From DASXKD01 sp963734725 (GTDB lineage: Bacteria > Actinomycetota > Actinomycetes > Streptosporangiales > Streptosporangiaceae), in contig CAVTIX010000010.1 of the NCBI GenBank assembly GCA_963734725.1, positions 92,568 to 156,567 of the forward strand: a stretch of 64,000 nt of DNA. The letters run 5' to 3'. Both the position numbers and the translations under genes were made by a program. The notes below the pieces were generated by a model. The model searched no databases. It saw only the letters and a list, made by a program, of their open reading frames with translations, and had not been told where the DNA came from. Below, piece by piece: positions 57,038 to 64,000 of this stretch (positions are counted from its first letter, which is position 1; each line of letters starts with the position of its first letter).

Positions 57038-58567
57038 TTACGGGATAGGCACCAGGGCTGTGTAGAGATCCATCTGGTGCAGCTTGCCGTCCGGGTTGGC
57101 GCCGGTGCTGTTGGAGTTGTCGGACCAGGCCGGGTAGAACAGGTGCGACTGGAAGGCGACCTGGGTGTAGTCCCCGTAGTTGAAGAAGCCGCCCGCATCC
57201 TTGGCGCTGGAGGTGCCCTTGCTCACCCGGAAATTCGGCGTGAACGTCACGCCGCCGTTGGTGGAGTAGGTGGCCCAGGTCTGGGTGTCGTTGTTCGGCT
57301 TCCCGTCCGTATCGCCTGAGCCGCCCTTTCCCAGGTCGTTGCGGCAGTCATACCAAGAGGCGGCCACGTCTCCGGTGGCCTGGTCAACGGCGATGGCCGG
57401 GAAGAACTGGCTGTTGGCGGTGTGATCGTCGTTCAGTCTGACCGGCGTGGTCCATGTTTTCCCGCTGTCGTCGGAGTACTGGACCATGATGTTGGTATTG
57501 CTGCTGTTTTCCGGGGCCTGGGTCCAGACTGCGTACACCCGGCCGTGATAGGGGCCGCCGCCGTTATCCCAGGCCAGGCCGGCATCGGTGCTAATGCCCC
57601 GGTCCGGCTGGGCCGGGATGTGGTCGGATGCGTTGACATGGGTGCGAGCCAGCAGCCGCGGGCGGCCGAAACCCCGGGGCCCGAGCCCGTCAGGGTCGAG
57701 CGCGGTGTAGAGGCGCGAACAGCACGGGCCGGCGATGTTCTCGTAGATGACCAGGACCTGGCCGCGCGGGCCCACCGCCATGCCGCCGAAGTCGCCGTGC
57801 CCGTGGCGGGTGGGGACGCTTTCCGGTGGGCTGAATGACCCGAACCGGCCGCGGCCGGTGACTGCGGCGCCGGAAGCCTGGACCGCGGCCGTCAGCACGT
57901 TGGTGTAGCTCACCCAGACGCTGTGCGGGCCCACCGAGACCGATGGCCGGTCGCCGACGTGGGTAAGGAAGCGAGCTGGCTGCCTGGCCAGCGGGCGCGT
58001 CGCCGGGTGTGCGGTTGGCGCCGTGCGTGCCCGCGGCGCGGTCGGCACGATGTCGGCGACCTTCTTGAATCGCAGCCCGCCGTCGGTAGACAGGCCCACG
58101 AAGATGTGGCCGTTGGCCTCCAGGTGCGTCATCCACAGGTTCCCGTAACGGTCCCAGGCCAGCCGCTCGTCGCAGGTGTCGCCCACCGAGGCACCCGTGG
58201 CGAACAGACGGCGGGTCCAGGTCCTCCCGCCGTCGAACGACACCCCCAAGAACAGCCCGGCCAGATTCTTCCGGCCAACGGGGCAGGTCATGGCCACCAC
58301 GTTCCGTGGGTCCACGGGGTTAGCGGCGATGGTGTTCTCGGCCTCGTTCCCCGGGCGGGCGCTCACGTCGAAGTTCGGCCAGACCGGCGCGGGAAACGCC
58401 CTGGCGAGCGGGGCTGCCTGGCTTGCGGCAGCGCCGGGCTCGGCCGCTACTTGGCCCGAGGCCGCCCCAGGCGCCGCCATAGCCAGCCCGGACACCAAAA
58501 GCAGTGTCATACCGAACCGGGCCGCCGCCAGCCCTGTGTGCGGCAGACAGTGTCGAATGATCCGCAT
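57038..58567 (-). CDS. Secreted BNR/Asp-box (sialidase-like) repeat protein
   Basis: 509 residues. A signal peptide (FGMTLLLVSGLAMAAPGAAS) is followed by a six-bladed propeller-type sequence with Asp-boxes FDGGRTWTRR, STDGGLRFKK, SDDSGKTWTTP and STNGGVTFTP, and AENTIAANPVDPRNVVAM, a start often seen in exo-alpha-sialidase annotations. The catalytic Arg triad/Tyr of true sialidases is not evident, so an adhesive or unknown role is as likely. The start MRIIRHCLPH has GGAGGG upstream. Its 3' neighbour region contains no gene. Confidence 0.85.
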   Translation of the reverse strand: MRIIRHCLPHTGLAAARFGMTLLLVSGLAMAAPGAASGQVAAEPGAAASQAAPLARAFPAPVWPNFDVSARPGNEAENTIAANPVDPRNVVAMTCPVGRKNLAGLFLGVSFDGGRTWTRRLFATGASVGDTCDERLAWDRYGNLWMTHLEANGHIFVGLSTDGGLRFKKVADIVPTAPRARTAPTAHPATRPLARQPARFLTHVGDRPSVSVGPHSVWVSYTNVLTAAVQASGAAVTGRGRFGSFSPPESVPTRHGHGDFGGMAVGPRGQVLVIYENIAGPCCSRLYTALDPDGLGPRGFGRPRLLARTHVNASDHIPAQPDRGISTDAGLAWDNGGGPYHGRVYAVWTQAPENSSNTNIMVQYSDDSGKTWTTPVRLNDDHTANSQFFPAIAVDQATGDVAASWYDCRNDLGKGGSGDTDGKPNNDTQTWATYSTNGGVTFTPNFRVSKGTSSAKDAGGFFNYGDYTQVAFQSHLFYPAWSDNSNSTGANPDGKLHQMDLYTALVPIP

Positions 58568-59096
58568 GAACCCTCCAACCCCCGGTTGTCCAGTAGGGGA
58601 GGTCATCCTGTAAAGACGAAGCAACGCTGCCGTACGTTGCCTGGCTGCCACAGTTCGCGAGAACCGTGAGATCGCGGCAAACCACTGACCCGAGCCGTTC
58701 GTGTTTGGGCATCACGCAGAGCGTCCCCATCCGCCACCGGCACGGCGGCCTCTTCGTCTCGAACTAGCGGCGTCTGTGGGCGTTTAGCCGTCGTCCGAGG
58801 TTGTTCCACGACAGTGAGGAGCGCACCGCTGACGTTGCGGGCAGCCCCCGTGCGGTCGGCCGCGGGGGTGGGTGCGCGCCGCCGCCGACGTGGCCCGAAG
58901 GGCCAAAGAAAGGCAGTCGGCGCCCCGGCGCGCCACGGTCCCCCTGGTGGCCAGCCAGCTACGGGCGGATGTAGCGCCGCTCATCAGTCAGCGCCGCCAT
59001 CGCGCGGCGCTTTCGCATGGACTGCGGCCAGCCCTGGCCCGGCGCGCGGAGCGCGCCCTTGAAGTTGTATGTAGAGCAAGTCCTCACAGGCACTCG
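58568..59096. other. Gene-poor 530-base interval
   Basis: No frame here has convincing start, codon bias or homology. It holds the upstream region of the BNR gene and the terminator of the aldo/keto reductase gene. A short frame at 58872-59180 is Arg/Ala-rich and overlaps the reductase antisense, so it was not called. Confidence 0.5.
58990..59011 (-). terminator. Hairpin downstream of the aldo/keto reductase gene
   Basis: AGCGCCGC and its complement GCGGCGCT around a 6-base loop, about 85 bases beyond the reductase stop on the minus strand. There is no long U tract, so confidence is moderate. Confidence 0.5.
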
Positions 59097-59957
59097 TCAG
59101 TCGTGGATGGGGCGGTTGCCGATGGCGCTGACCATGGCGGGGTCGCGGTGGTCGAAGAACCGGGTGGCGCCGGTGTCTAGGGCGGCGATGCGGGCCATCT
59201 GGTCGTCGCTGAGGGTGAGGTCGAAGACGTCGAGGTTTTGCGCCATCCGCTCGGGTCGAACCGACTTGGGGATGACGACGATGCTGCGCTGGGTGAGCCA
59301 GCGCAGCACGACCTGGGCGACGGACTTGCCGTGGGCGGCGCCGATCTCGGTCAGGGTGGGGTCGGAGAACAGGTTGTTGCGGCCTTCGGCGAACCCGCCC
59401 CAGGACTCGTGCTGGACCCTGCGCCCGGCCATGAGGTCGTGGTCGGCCTGCCGCTGGAAGTAGGGGTGGGTCTCGATCTGGTTGGCCGCCGGGGTGAATC
59501 CGGTGCGGTCGATGAGGTCCACGAGCCGGTCGGGGTAGAAGTTCGCGACGCCGATGGCGCTGACCATGCCCTGCTCGTTGAGGGCACGCATGGCGCGCCA
59601 AGAGCCGTAGTAGTCGCCGTAGGGCTGGTGGATCAGGTACAGGTCGAGGTGGTCGAGGCCGAGACGCTGCAGCGAGGCGTCGAACGCCTTCTTGGTGTTC
59701 TCCTCGCCGGTGTCTTGCACCCACAGCTTGGTGGTGACGAACAGCTGTTCGCGGGCGATGCCGCTGGCAGCGATGGCGCGGCCGACGGCTTGTTCGTTGC
59801 CGTAGGAGGCGGCGGTGTCGAGGTGGCGGTAGCCGGCGGCCAGGGCGCCGGCGACGGCCTGCTCGGTCTCCTCGGCGGGGATCTGGAAGACGCCGAAGCC
59901 GAGGATCGGCATCTCGGCGCCGTTGTTGAGGGTGACGGCAGGGACCTGGATAGACAC
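59097..59957 (-). CDS. Aldo/keto reductase (2,5-diketo-gluconate reductase-like)
   Basis: 286 residues from a GTG with AGAAGG upstream. The AKR barrel is clear: MPILGFGVFQIP, YRHLDTAASYGNEQAVGRAI (catalytic Asp and Tyr), FVTTKLWV (Lys), DLYLIHQPYGDYY (His) and the NADPH-binding end VVIPKSVRPERMAQNLDVFD. It reduces small carbonyls with NADPH. Divergent from the XRE/MmyB-type regulator gene, which probably controls it. Confidence 0.94.
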   Translation of the reverse strand: MSIQVPAVTLNNGAEMPILGFGVFQIPAEETEQAVAGALAAGYRHLDTAASYGNEQAVGRAIAASGIAREQLFVTTKLWVQDTGEENTKKAFDASLQRLGLDHLDLYLIHQPYGDYYGSWRAMRALNEQGMVSAIGVANFYPDRLVDLIDRTGFTPAANQIETHPYFQRQADHDLMAGRRVQHESWGGFAEGRNNLFSDPTLTEIGAAHGKSVAQVVLRWLTQRSIVVIPKSVRPERMAQNLDVFDLTLSDDQMARIAALDTGATRFFDHRDPAMVSAIGNRPIHD

Positions 59958-60141
59958 GGTGGAACCTTCTCTCGCGGATGCTGGGGGCCGGTGCCCCGCT
60001 TCGGGGCGGGTTGTCCACCCGGTGGGAAGCTCGGGGCGCTGACTCCACCAAACTCCTTCTCGCGCGCCTGCGGGAGTGATGGTGTTTCCCGGTAATGGCA
60101 GACCCTCCCTGGCGTGGCGCCCGGGCCGTACGGTCGAAGAC

Positions 60142-61069
60142 ATGGACAACCGGGACGAGGCCCGAGGCTTCCTCACCAGCCGCCGGGACCGGCTCACCCC
60201 TGGCCAAGCGGGGATCCCGTTCTACGGCGGCCGGCGCCGCGTCAAGGGGCTGCGCCGGGAGGAGGTCGCCATGCTGGCCGGCATGAGCACCGACTACTAC
60301 ACGCGCCTGGAGCGGGGGAACCTCTCCGGCGTCTCTGGCTCAGTCCTCGACGCGCTGGCGCGCGCCTTGCAGCTCGACGAGGCCGAGAGGACACACCTGT
60401 TCGACCTCGCCGCCACCGCCGGCGCACCCGGCCAGGCGGAGCGCAGTGCGCCGGGCGGCCCCGGGCCCGGCCGGCCGCGCCGCTCCTTGAGCCCCCCCCG
60501 CGTGCGGGCGGGTGTGCTGCGCGTCCTCGACAGCATCAGCGCTCCCGCCTACATCCGCAACAACCGCATGGACGTTCTCGCCGCCAACCGGCTCGGCCGG
60601 GCTCTGTTCGCCGACGTCTACGCCGAGGGCGCCACCGGCTTCAACCTTGCCCGCTACCTCTTCCTCGACCCGCGCTCCCGCGGCTTCTACGCCCAGTGGG
60701 ACGTCGTCGCCCGCGACTGCGTCGCCGCCCTGCGCACCGAAGCTGGCCGCAACCCCTACGACCGCGGCCTGACCGACCTGGTCGGTGAGCTGCTCGACCC
60801 GCAGCGAACAGTTCCGCACCTGGTGGGCCGCCCACAACGTGAAGTTCCACACCACCTCCACCAAGACGATGCGCCACCCCGCCGCCGGCGAACTCGAACT
60901 CACCGGCGAAGCACTCACCCTCCCCGGAGACCACGGCCTGACCATCATCATCTACACCGTTGAACCCCATAGCGCCTCCGAGCAGGCCCTGAACTTCCTC
61001 GCGAGCTGGAGTGCGCAAGCATCCCCCGCAGACCCGCGCGAGTCCGAGACCATCGAGGAGACGACGTGA
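60142..61069 (+). pseudogene. XRE/MmyB-type transcriptional regulator, frameshifted
   Basis: The N-terminus has the helix-turn-helix seen in this large actinobacterial family (RRRVKGLRREEVAMLAGMST, DYYTRLERGNLSG). The MmyB-like ligand-binding domain follows (ISAPAYIRNNRMDVLAANRL, ATGFNLARYLFLDPRSRGFY). One extra C at 60793 then shifts the frame; the true continuation STRSEQFRTWWAAHNVKFHT to EQALNFLASW runs in the next frame to the stop at 61069. Without repair the last 90 residues are replaced by a His/Arg-rich tail. It neighbours two aldo/keto reductase genes, the usual company of such regulators; the second overlaps its stop as GTGA. Confidence 0.85.
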
Positions 61070-62094
61070 CGATGGAGCAGCGGCGCCTGGGCAGCACTGG
61101 GGTCTGGGTCAGCGAGCTGTGCCTGGGCACCATGATGTTCGGCGAGTGGGGGACCAAAGACCACGACGAGAGCATCCAGATCATGCACCGCGCGCTTGAC
61201 GCCGGCATCACCTTCGTCAACACCGCCGACGTCTACTCCGCCGGCGAGTCCGAGGTCATCGTTGGCAAGGCCCTGGCCGGACGGCGCGACGACATCGTGC
61301 TCGCGACCAAGGCGTTCATGCCGATGAGCGACAACCTCAACCATCGCGGCAGCTCCCGCCGCTGGATCATCCGCGAGGCCGAGGACTCACTGCACCGGCT
61401 CGGCGCCGACTGGATCGACCTCTACCAGATCCACCGCTGGGACCCCGAGACCGACCTCGACGAGACCCTCGGCGCACTCTCCGACCTGGTCCACCAGGGC
61501 AAGATCCGCTACTTCGGCCACTCGACGTTCCCCGCCTCGGCCATCGTTGAGGCCCAGTGGACCGCCCAGCGCCGCAACCGCGAGCGTTTCGTCACCGAGC
61601 AGCCGACCTACTCGATCCTCACCCGCGGCATCGAGAACGACGTCCTGCCCACCTGCCAGCGCTACGGCATGGGCGTGCTGTCCTACAGCCCCCTGGCCGG
61701 CGGGTGGCTTTCTGGCCGCTACCGCCAGGACGCCACCCAAGGACCCACATCGGCCGCCCGCCAGAGCCTGGCCAACCGGTTCGACCTCGACCTGCCCGAC
61801 AACCAGCGCAAGCTCCAAGCAGCCGGCCAGCTTGCCCAGCTCGCCGACGACGCCGGCATCAGCCTCATCGAGCTGGCGATCGCCTTCGTCCTGCGCCACC
61901 CCGCCGTCACCTCGGCCATCATCGGCCCCCGGACCATGGAACACCTCGAATCACAGCTCACCGCCACCGGCGTGCGCCTCACCGACGACGTCCTCGACCG
62001 CATCGACCAGATCGCCGCCCCCGGCCTCACCCTCAACCCCGCCGACAACGGCTGGGTCAGCCCCGCCCTCGACCCGGCCGCCCGCCGCCGCTGA
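61066..62094 (+). CDS. Aldo/keto reductase (YghZ/Tas-like)
   Basis: 342 residues. Begins MTMEQRRLGSTGVWVSELCL; catalytic Asp/Tyr in NTADVYSAGESEVIVGKALA, Lys in IVLATKAFM, His in LYQIHRWDPETDLDE; NADP-binding end TSAIIGPRTMEHLESQLTAT. This branch includes voltage-channel beta-subunit-like and L-glyceraldehyde 3-phosphate reductase enzymes. Translationally coupled to the frameshifted regulator. Together with the divergent reductase gene it forms a small oxidoreductase module in the accessory segment. Confidence 0.94.
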   Translation: MTMEQRRLGSTGVWVSELCLGTMMFGEWGTKDHDESIQIMHRALDAGITFVNTADVYSAGESEVIVGKALAGRRDDIVLATKAFMPMSDNLNHRGSSRRWIIREAEDSLHRLGADWIDLYQIHRWDPETDLDETLGALSDLVHQGKIRYFGHSTFPASAIVEAQWTAQRRNRERFVTEQPTYSILTRGIENDVLPTCQRYGMGVLSYSPLAGGWLSGRYRQDATQGPTSAARQSLANRFDLDLPDNQRKLQAAGQLAQLADDAGISLIELAIAFVLRHPAVTSAIIGPRTMEHLESQLTATGVRLTDDVLDRIDQIAAPGLTLNPADNGWVSPALDPAARRR

Positions 62095-62173
62095 CGGTCA
62101 GGGGGTTCTGCCCGGGTCAGCCGGTAAACAGCGGTCGAAGGTCCGCGGCTCGTAATCCGCGTTCACGAGCGCG

Positions 62174-62368
62174 ATGCGCGAGGAACTCCATCATCTGGTG
62201 GATCAGCTTCCCGAGGCTGAGCTGCGGCCCGCCCTGGAACTGATCCGCGACCGCGTGGTCGAGCATGCCGAGGAGGGGCGTGACCTGCAGTTCTTCGCAT
62301 CCTTTGAGGCTGAGCCGGATCTGGCTGAGCGGGCCGAGGAGATTCTCAGCGCTGAACTCGGCCACTGA
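62174..62368 (+). CDS. Small antitoxin-like protein
   Basis: 64 residues: MREELHHLVDQLPEAELRPA, then LELIRDRVVEHAEEG and an acidic C-terminus ending AEEILSAELGH. The start resembles many short proteins labelled as antitoxins that precede RelE/PIN toxins, but no toxin gene follows; the integrase remnant begins immediately after. It may be an orphan left from an integrated element. Confidence 0.55.
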   Translation: MREELHHLVDQLPEAELRPALELIRDRVVEHAEEGRDLQFFASFEAEPDLAERAEEILSAELGH

Positions 62369-62376
62369 CTTGCTGC

Positions 62377-62622
62377 AACTTCGTCCGTTCCTTCCGGCGC
62401 ATCTGCGACGACAACAAGATCCGGCTCATCAAGGTCCACCACATCCGGCACACAGTCGGCTCGCTGCTGAAAGACCTGGGCGTTCCCGCCCGCGACGCAC
62501 AGACGATCCTTGGCCACACCCGGATTAATACGACGCTGGAGATCTACACCGACACCGACGAGCAAGCCCGCCGCGATGCGCTGACCCGGCTACAGAGCCT
62601 GCTCGGTGACGCCCAGAACTAG
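62377..62622 (+). pseudogene. Tyrosine integrase, C-terminal catalytic remnant
   Basis: 81 codons: NFVRSFRRICDDNKIRLIKV, then HHIRHTVGSLLKDLG (the HxxR of the catalytic pocket), QTILGHTRINTT (box with the final His) and the nucleophile Tyr in LEIYTDTDEQA, ending GDAQN before TAG. The N-terminal and core-binding domains are gone and no start is present. The tail is homologous to that at 54385-54468. This is a decayed SLP1/pSAM2-like or phage integrase. Confidence 0.85.
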
Positions 62623-62696
62623 AGCCCGTGGCTACAGATGGCTCGTTGGCGATCGTCAAATTAGGCCAGTCGAGGATGTTTGCCCAGGTCAATGGC
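62623..62696 (+). repeat. Integrase-downstream flank, copy B
   Basis: Follows the longer integrase remnant and resembles 54469-54553 with a few gaps; conserved words are GTGGCTACA, GATGGC, GGCGATC, TTAGGCCAGT and CAGGTCAATGGC. No tRNA-like sequence follows here, unlike copy A. Confidence 0.7.
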
Positions 62697-62900
62697 CGTT
62701 CTGTATGTCCGCACTTGCCCGGTACGGGTTGGGCGGTGAGTGAGCGTTCTCGCCGCCAAGCCGACGGCATGGTCATGCAGCCGGATCATCCGCTTGCAGC
62801 CGCGGCGAGGAGCGCTGGCAGGGGCCGGTGCTACGGAGTGCGCCGTCGGCGCCGCCGCGAAAATCGTTCTTGCGGGTAGCGGAGGCGGTATTAGGGTCGG

Positions 62901-63824
62901 GTGGTGCTTGCGCTGAGGACGATTGGGGCTGCGCCGCATGTGGCGCTGGCCGAGGTGGCCGATCCGCTGCCGCTGCCCGGTCAGGTCCTGGTCCGGGTGG
63001 TGGCCTCGTCGCTGAACCGGGGCGAGGTCCTCGACCTGCCGAACAAGCCGCCGGGGTCGGCGGCTGGGTGGGACGTGGCGGGTGTCGTGGAACAGCCTGC
63101 CGCCGATGGCAGCGGGCCGCCGCCGGGGACCAGGGTGACCGGGCTGGTGCGCAGCGGGGCGTGGGCGCAGTGGGCCGCGGTGCCGGCCGACCGGATGGCG
63201 CCCGTCCCGCCGCAGGTGTCCGACGCCCAGGCCGCCGCGCTGCCCACCGCCGGGCTGACGGCGCTGCGCGTGCTGGAGGTCGGCGGGCTGGTCTTGGGCA
63301 AGCGGGTGCTGATCACCGGCGCGACGGGCGGGGTCGGCCGGATGGCGGTCCAGCTCGCGCACCTGGCGGGCGCCCAGGTGACCGCGCTGGTGCGCGACCC
63401 GGCCGCCTCGGGTGACGTGCTGCGCCGCCTGGGCGCCACGGTCGTCACCGCCGAAATCGGCGGCGACTTCGACGTCATCGTCGACGGCGTCGGCGGGGCG
63501 ACGTTCGGGCTGGCGATCGAGCACCTGGCCCCGCGTGGGGTGCTGGTGAACATCGCCACCCCAGATGATGCCGAAACCGTCACCTTCCGGGCCAAGGGCT
63601 TCGACCGTGCTTTCGGGGCGCGGATCTACACCCTGGACCTCCCCGGCGAGCTCACCGCGCACGCCAGCGGGTCCAGCGATCTGGCGCGCCTGTGCGCCCT
63701 CGCCGCGGGCGGCCGCCTCGACGCCCAGGTCGAGCTGGAATGCTCCTGGCGCCAGCCCGCCAAGGCGATCGACGCCCTGCTCAACCGCCGCATCGGCGGC
63801 AAAGCCGTGCTGCACATCGACTGA
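62901..63824 (+). CDS. Zinc-independent quinone oxidoreductase-like (MDR) protein
   Basis: 307 residues from a GTG. MDR fold: VLVRVVASSLNRGEVLDLPN, AGWDVAGVVEQPA, LPTAGLTALRVLEVGG and the NADPH-binding VLITGATGGVGRMAVQLAHL. Catalytic-zinc cysteines are absent, placing it with quinone reductase-type members that reduce quinones or enones. A TATTAG -10-like hexamer lies about eight bases upstream, so the transcript may be leaderless. The last 175 bases of the window hold nothing I can support. Confidence 0.9.
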   Translation: MVLALRTIGAAPHVALAEVADPLPLPGQVLVRVVASSLNRGEVLDLPNKPPGSAAGWDVAGVVEQPAADGSGPPPGTRVTGLVRSGAWAQWAAVPADRMAPVPPQVSDAQAAALPTAGLTALRVLEVGGLVLGKRVLITGATGGVGRMAVQLAHLAGAQVTALVRDPAASGDVLRRLGATVVTAEIGGDFDVIVDGVGGATFGLAIEHLAPRGVLVNIATPDDAETVTFRAKGFDRAFGARIYTLDLPGELTAHASGSSDLARLCALAAGGRLDAQVELECSWRQPAKAIDALLNRRIGGKAVLHID

Positions 63825-64000
63825 CCCGGGCCCGGCCGGGCCGCCGGGAAGTAGCAGCCCGCGCACCCGGGCTCCCGGCCAGCGGACCGGATCCGCCGCC
63901 TTCGGCTACAACAGCCCAGCCGGGGCGCGGTGCCCTGCTACGCAAGGTGAGCGCGGTAGATGTCCCTGAGCGATCATAGGGACGCCTAACGCCGTCCTCT

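Noticed and set aside
57038..58567. True exo-alpha-sialidase
   Set aside because: Asp-boxes alone are not diagnostic, and the arginine triad and nucleophilic tyrosine could not be identified, so only a BNR-repeat label is given.
58814..59180. Short plus-strand genes in the gap between the BNR and aldo/keto reductase genes
   Set aside because: Arg/Ala/Pro-rich frames without ribosome sites, overlapping the terminator and the reductase 3' end.
62174..62368. Toxin-antitoxin locus
   Set aside because: The small protein looks antitoxin-like, but no toxin frame precedes or follows it; the adjacent frame is the integrase remnant.

Overview
The window is high-GC DNA with strong third-position GC bias, GTG starts, many ATGA/GTGA gene overlaps and apparently leaderless genes. 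It comes from a mycelial-type actinomycete (Streptosporangiales/Streptomyces-like). The best taxonomic clue is the order coiled-coil FilP-like protein, methylmalonyl-CoA epimerase, thiolase, MeaB. From memory this matches the scy/filP-mce-acat-meaB neighbourhood of Streptomyces. No 16S, complete tRNA or species marker is present, so the genus is not determined.

Region 1 (1-13 kb) is mostly core genes: the 3' end of an ECF sigma factor, a zinc-ribbon/alpha-beta hydrolase reading frame coupled to an SDR, the FilP-like filament protein, and an acyl-CoA carbon-skeleton set. That set is epimerase, thiolase, the MeaB GTPase and, 4 kb on, the large subunit of a B12 mutase with the isobutyryl-CoA mutase substrate signature, behind a perfect 20-nt palindrome. 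Between them lie a DUF2127 membrane protein, a MarR regulator and an ECF sigma/anti-sigma-like pair whose second gene is frameshifted.

Region 2 (13-39 kb) holds a membrane protein, a fungal-type cytosine deaminase, a second ECF sigma/anti-sigma-like pair, a PLP dehydratase, two PH-domain membrane proteins, a fused heterodimer-type ABC exporter, a VKOR/thioredoxin-like oxidative folding pair, PEBP, a secreted beta-propeller protein, NDH-2, GNAT, an SCO-type double redoxin lipoprotein, DUF3040, SDR, DedA, a Rieske oxygenase, a cysteine-less DksA-like protein, a MarR-GNAT fusion with an operator on its own start codon, a second PLP dehydratase, a large secreted protein of unknown function and a PP2C-like phosphatase.

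Region 3 (39-62.7 kb) is accessory and partly decayed. It opens with a truncated XRE/NB-ARC regulator. A TetR-led cluster follows: two related hydrolases (one frameshifted, the other fused to a glycosyltransferase), OsmC, a flavin monooxygenase, an NTF2-like protein and a cytochrome P450. Next come a twice-frameshifted FAD monooxygenase with its LuxR/ATPase regulator, and a molybdate transporter remnant (modB with no normal start, modC with an in-frame amber stop, two tandem molbindins). The segment from 54.4 to 62.6 kb is bracketed by two homologous 3' ends of a tyrosine integrase and contains tRNA 3'-end fragments, one clearly from tRNA-Gly. It carries a small repressor with twin operators and a partner membrane coiled-coil protein, a HEAT-type protein built from 99-bp tandem repeats, VOC, BNR-repeat and aldo/keto reductase genes, and a frameshifted XRE/MmyB regulator. 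A quinone-oxidoreductase-like gene ends the window.

At least five simple frameshifts and one nonsense codon occur, four of the frameshifts and the nonsense codon in region 3. This fits genuine decay of an accessory region, but indel errors in the assembly have to be excluded first.
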